A DNA stretch of 64,000 bases from assembly GCF_029767755.1 (NCBI RefSeq), contig NZ_JARUQS010000001.1, positions 1,574,502-1,638,501 of the forward strand. Direction: 5' to 3'. Under the pieces are notes generated by a model. It was not told the DNA's origin. It ran no database searches and was given only the letters and a program-made list of their open reading frames with translations. Positions within the stretch are counted from its first letter, which is position 1; each line of letters opens with the position of its first letter. This document shows, piece after piece, positions 62,534-64,000 of the stretch. Origin of the DNA: Thiomicrorhabdus sp. zzn3 (lineage in GTDB: Bacteria > Pseudomonadota > Gammaproteobacteria > Thiomicrospirales > Thiomicrospiraceae). Made by a program: the position numbers and the translations under genes.

Positions 62534-63912
62534 CGCCACTCTACAATCAGCTTCCTCAGCAGAGCGTCAGCGGCTGGGGACAGTATCCGAAAATGGAATC
62601 GGTACAGATTGCCGTGCACTCCAAACGCAAAATCCGCGAACTGTTTTCAGAGACGAAACGCAACGGCCTCGACCAATATGGCTTGATCACCCGCGGTCTT
62701 GGCCGCAGTTACGGTGACAGCGCTTTGGCCGAGCAGATTCTGCACACCGAACACCTCAACCATTTTATGCAATTTGATGCCGACAGCGGCGACTTGACCT
62801 GTGCCGCCGGCGTCACCTTGGCGGACATTCTGGACATTTTCGTGCCGCGCGGCTGGTTTCTGCCTGTCACCCCCGGCACCAAATTCGTTACCGTCGGCGG
62901 CGCCATTGCCAGCGACGTCCACGGCAAAAACCATCATCTTCACGGCTGCTTCAGCGAGCACGTTTCCTCCTTGAAACTGGTCGTTGCTTCCGGCGAAGTG
63001 ATGTCCTGTTCACCGCAGGAAAACGCCCCGCTGTTTCATGCCACTTGCGGCGGCATGGGACTGACCGGGGTGATTGTTGAAGCCACCTTGAGGTTGATTC
63101 CGATTGCAAGTGCACTGATTGCCGAATCGAGCTATAAAACCGCCAATCTGGAAGAGACGCTGACGCTGTTTGAAGAACACGACAACGCCACCTATTCCGT
63201 GGCCTGGATCGACTGTCTGGCCACCGGCAAAAAACTGGGGCGTTCGCTGCTGATGCTGGGCGAGCATGAAAGCCGTGAAGAAGCGGTTAAAGAAGAACAA
63301 TCTCAGGAATCAGCACTGCAAGCCCACAAAAACGGCAAAATGAACGTGCCCATAAATATGCCGTCGATGCTGCTAAACCGCTACTCCATCCAGGCGTTCA
63401 ACACCCTCTACTACCACAAGCAGACGCGCACCCATCAAACCCGCAGCGTGCATTACGATCCCTACTTCTATCCGCTGGACGGTCTGCATAACTGGAACCG
63501 CCTCTATGGCAAAAACGGCTTTGTGCAATATCAGTTCGTCATTCCAAAGTCGGCAGGCCTGGTCGGTATGAGCCGCATTCTGGAAGCGATTACCCGCTCC
63601 AAACGTGGTTCGTTTCTGGCGGTACTCAAAGCCTTCGGCCCGCAAAATCAGAACTATTTGAGCTTCCCGGTGGAAGGCTATACTCTGGCACTCGACTTTA
63701 AAATCTCACCAGGCCTGTTTGAATTTCTGGACGAGCTGGACCGCATTGTGCTCGATTGCGGCGGACGCCTCTATTTGACCAAAGACGCTCGCATGTCCGA
63801 AGCCACCTTCAAACAGAGTTATCCGCAATGGGAAGTGTTTCAGGAAGTGCGCAGCCAATACGGTGCCGACCGTCTGTTCCGTTCACGGCAATCGCAACGT
63901 CTTGGACTGTAG
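62530..63912 (+). CDS. dprE1: Decaprenylphosphoryl-beta-D-ribose 2'-oxidase (DprE1 type)
   Basis: FAD enzyme that oxidises the 2'-OH of polyprenyl-phosphoryl-ribose, the first half of ribose to arabinose epimerisation. The 460-residue protein has ITRGLGRSYGDSAL (about residue 53), PVTPGTKFVTVGGAIASDVH followed by GKNHH, HATCGGMGLTGVI, and LYLTKDARMSEATF, with Lys418 in the active-site position. The residue equivalent to mycobacterial Cys387 is Ala387 (GYTLALDF). It overlaps gtrA by 4 bp and is followed 53 bp later by a dprE2-type gene, the expected partner. Confidence 0.92.
   Translation: MTPLYNQLPQQSVSGWGQYPKMESVQIAVHSKRKIRELFSETKRNGLDQYGLITRGLGRSYGDSALAEQILHTEHLNHFMQFDADSGDLTCAAGVTLADILDIFVPRGWFLPVTPGTKFVTVGGAIASDVHGKNHHLHGCFSEHVSSLKLVVASGEVMSCSPQENAPLFHATCGGMGLTGVIVEATLRLIPIASALIAESSYKTANLEETLTLFEEHDNATYSVAWIDCLATGKKLGRSLLMLGEHESREEAVKEEQSQESALQAHKNGKMNVPINMPSMLLNRYSIQAFNTLYYHKQTRTHQTRSVHYDPYFYPLDGLHNWNRLYGKNGFVQYQFVIPKSAGLVGMSRILEAITRSKRGSFLAVLKAFGPQNQNYLSFPVEGYTLALDFKISPGLFEFLDELDRIVLDCGGRLYLTKDARMSEATFKQSYPQWEVFQEVRSQYGADRLFRSRQSQRLGL
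63554..63561. repeat. CAGGCCTG palindrome in dprE1 (1)
   Basis: Context GGCAGGCCTGGTCGG, read as S-A-G-L-V. Confidence 0.7.
63710..63717. repeat. CAGGCCTG palindrome in dprE1 (2)
   Basis: Context ACCAGGCCTGTTTGAATT, read as P-G-L-F. Confidence 0.75.
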
Positions 63913-63965
63913 CCTCGGACTGTAAAGAGACGGCCATTCAATAGCAAAGATTTCAGGAACCAATC

Positions 63966-64000
63966 ATGCAAAAAATACTCATCATCGGCGCCACCTCCTC
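63966..64000 (+). CDS. dprE2: Start of a short-chain dehydrogenase gene, probable DprE2
   Basis: Only 11 codons are in the window: MQKILIIGATS. The G-A-T-S start of a Rossmann fold is that of DprE2-type reductases (in the mycobacterial protein the motif has the same form), which reduce the 2'-keto intermediate made by DprE1. AGGAA precedes the ATG by 7 bp. The assignment leans on the position after dprE1. Confidence 0.7.
   Translation, partial: MQKILIIGATS

Noticed and set aside
1-64000. CRISPR arrays, insertion sequences, prophage genes and tRNA genes
   Set aside because: I looked for regular spaced repeats, transposase or integrase motifs and tRNA-like cloverleaf ends and saw none; a dedicated scan was not possible.

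Overview
The window is a stretch of bacterial chromosome with dense, mostly housekeeping gene content. It holds about 56 protein genes plus RNase P RNA. Gene content and protein sequences (rsmH-mraZ, rnpB, sspAB, efp/epmA/epmB, LpoA-YraN, RsmJ, RsmI) point to a gammaproteobacterium. The many PAS/GGDEF/EAL/HD-GYP and chemotaxis proteins, PEP synthase and intermediate GC suggest a marine, possibly sulfur-oxidising lineage of the Thiomicrospira/Hydrogenovibrio type; that placement is inference. I saw no insertion sequence, prophage, CRISPR array or tRNA.

Layout. Bases 1-2.2 kb: start of the dcw cluster (rsmH, cut by the window edge, and mraZ, both on the minus strand) with a clear promoter and four MraZ boxes, then rnpB. 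2.4-7.5 kb: a small motility protein behind a FliA-type promoter, PBP4, RsmJ, RecQ and a Spy-like periplasmic protein. 7.5-13.1 kb: LysR/pirin, RsmI, and LpoA-YraN-YqaA. 13.3-20.8 kb: PEP synthase, a methyltransferase, and a PhnD-like binding protein overlapping a GGDEF-EAL enzyme. 20.9-31.5 kb: AddA/AddB-like nuclease-helicase, YgjP-type protease, pseudouridine synthase, HIRAN protein, DnaQ-like exonuclease and a histidine phosphatase. 31.7-39.1 kb: an HD-GYP sensor with a solute-binding domain in its periplasmic part, a PAS-containing chemoreceptor, and gamma-glutamyltransferase. 39.2-47.5 kb: an atypical pyruvate kinase, RMD1 family protein, 2OG-Fe(II) oxygenase, M48 protease with LemA, SYLF lipoprotein-like protein, small membrane proteins and a parvulin.

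47.7-54.3 kb is a complete mevalonate pathway on one strand (mvaA, fni, mvaS, two GHMP kinases, mvaD). 54.4-59.1 kb holds sspA-sspB, azoR and the whole EF-P modification set (efp, epmA, epmB). 59.1-64 kb is an apparent decaprenyl-phosphoryl-arabinose module in two divergent arms: ubiA-type phosphoribosyltransferase, PAP2-like phosphatase and GT-C glycosyltransferase on the minus strand; gtrA, dprE1 and the first codons of dprE2 on the plus strand. The mevalonate cluster could feed the polyprenyl carrier that this module uses.

The most striking non-gene signal is the palindrome CAGGCCTG, usually inside a longer AACAGGCCTGnTCA context. I count 29 exact copies in 64 kb, where about one is expected by chance. 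They lie in genes and in gaps, with gaps over-represented, and several convergent gene ends carry extended versions that look like bidirectional terminators.
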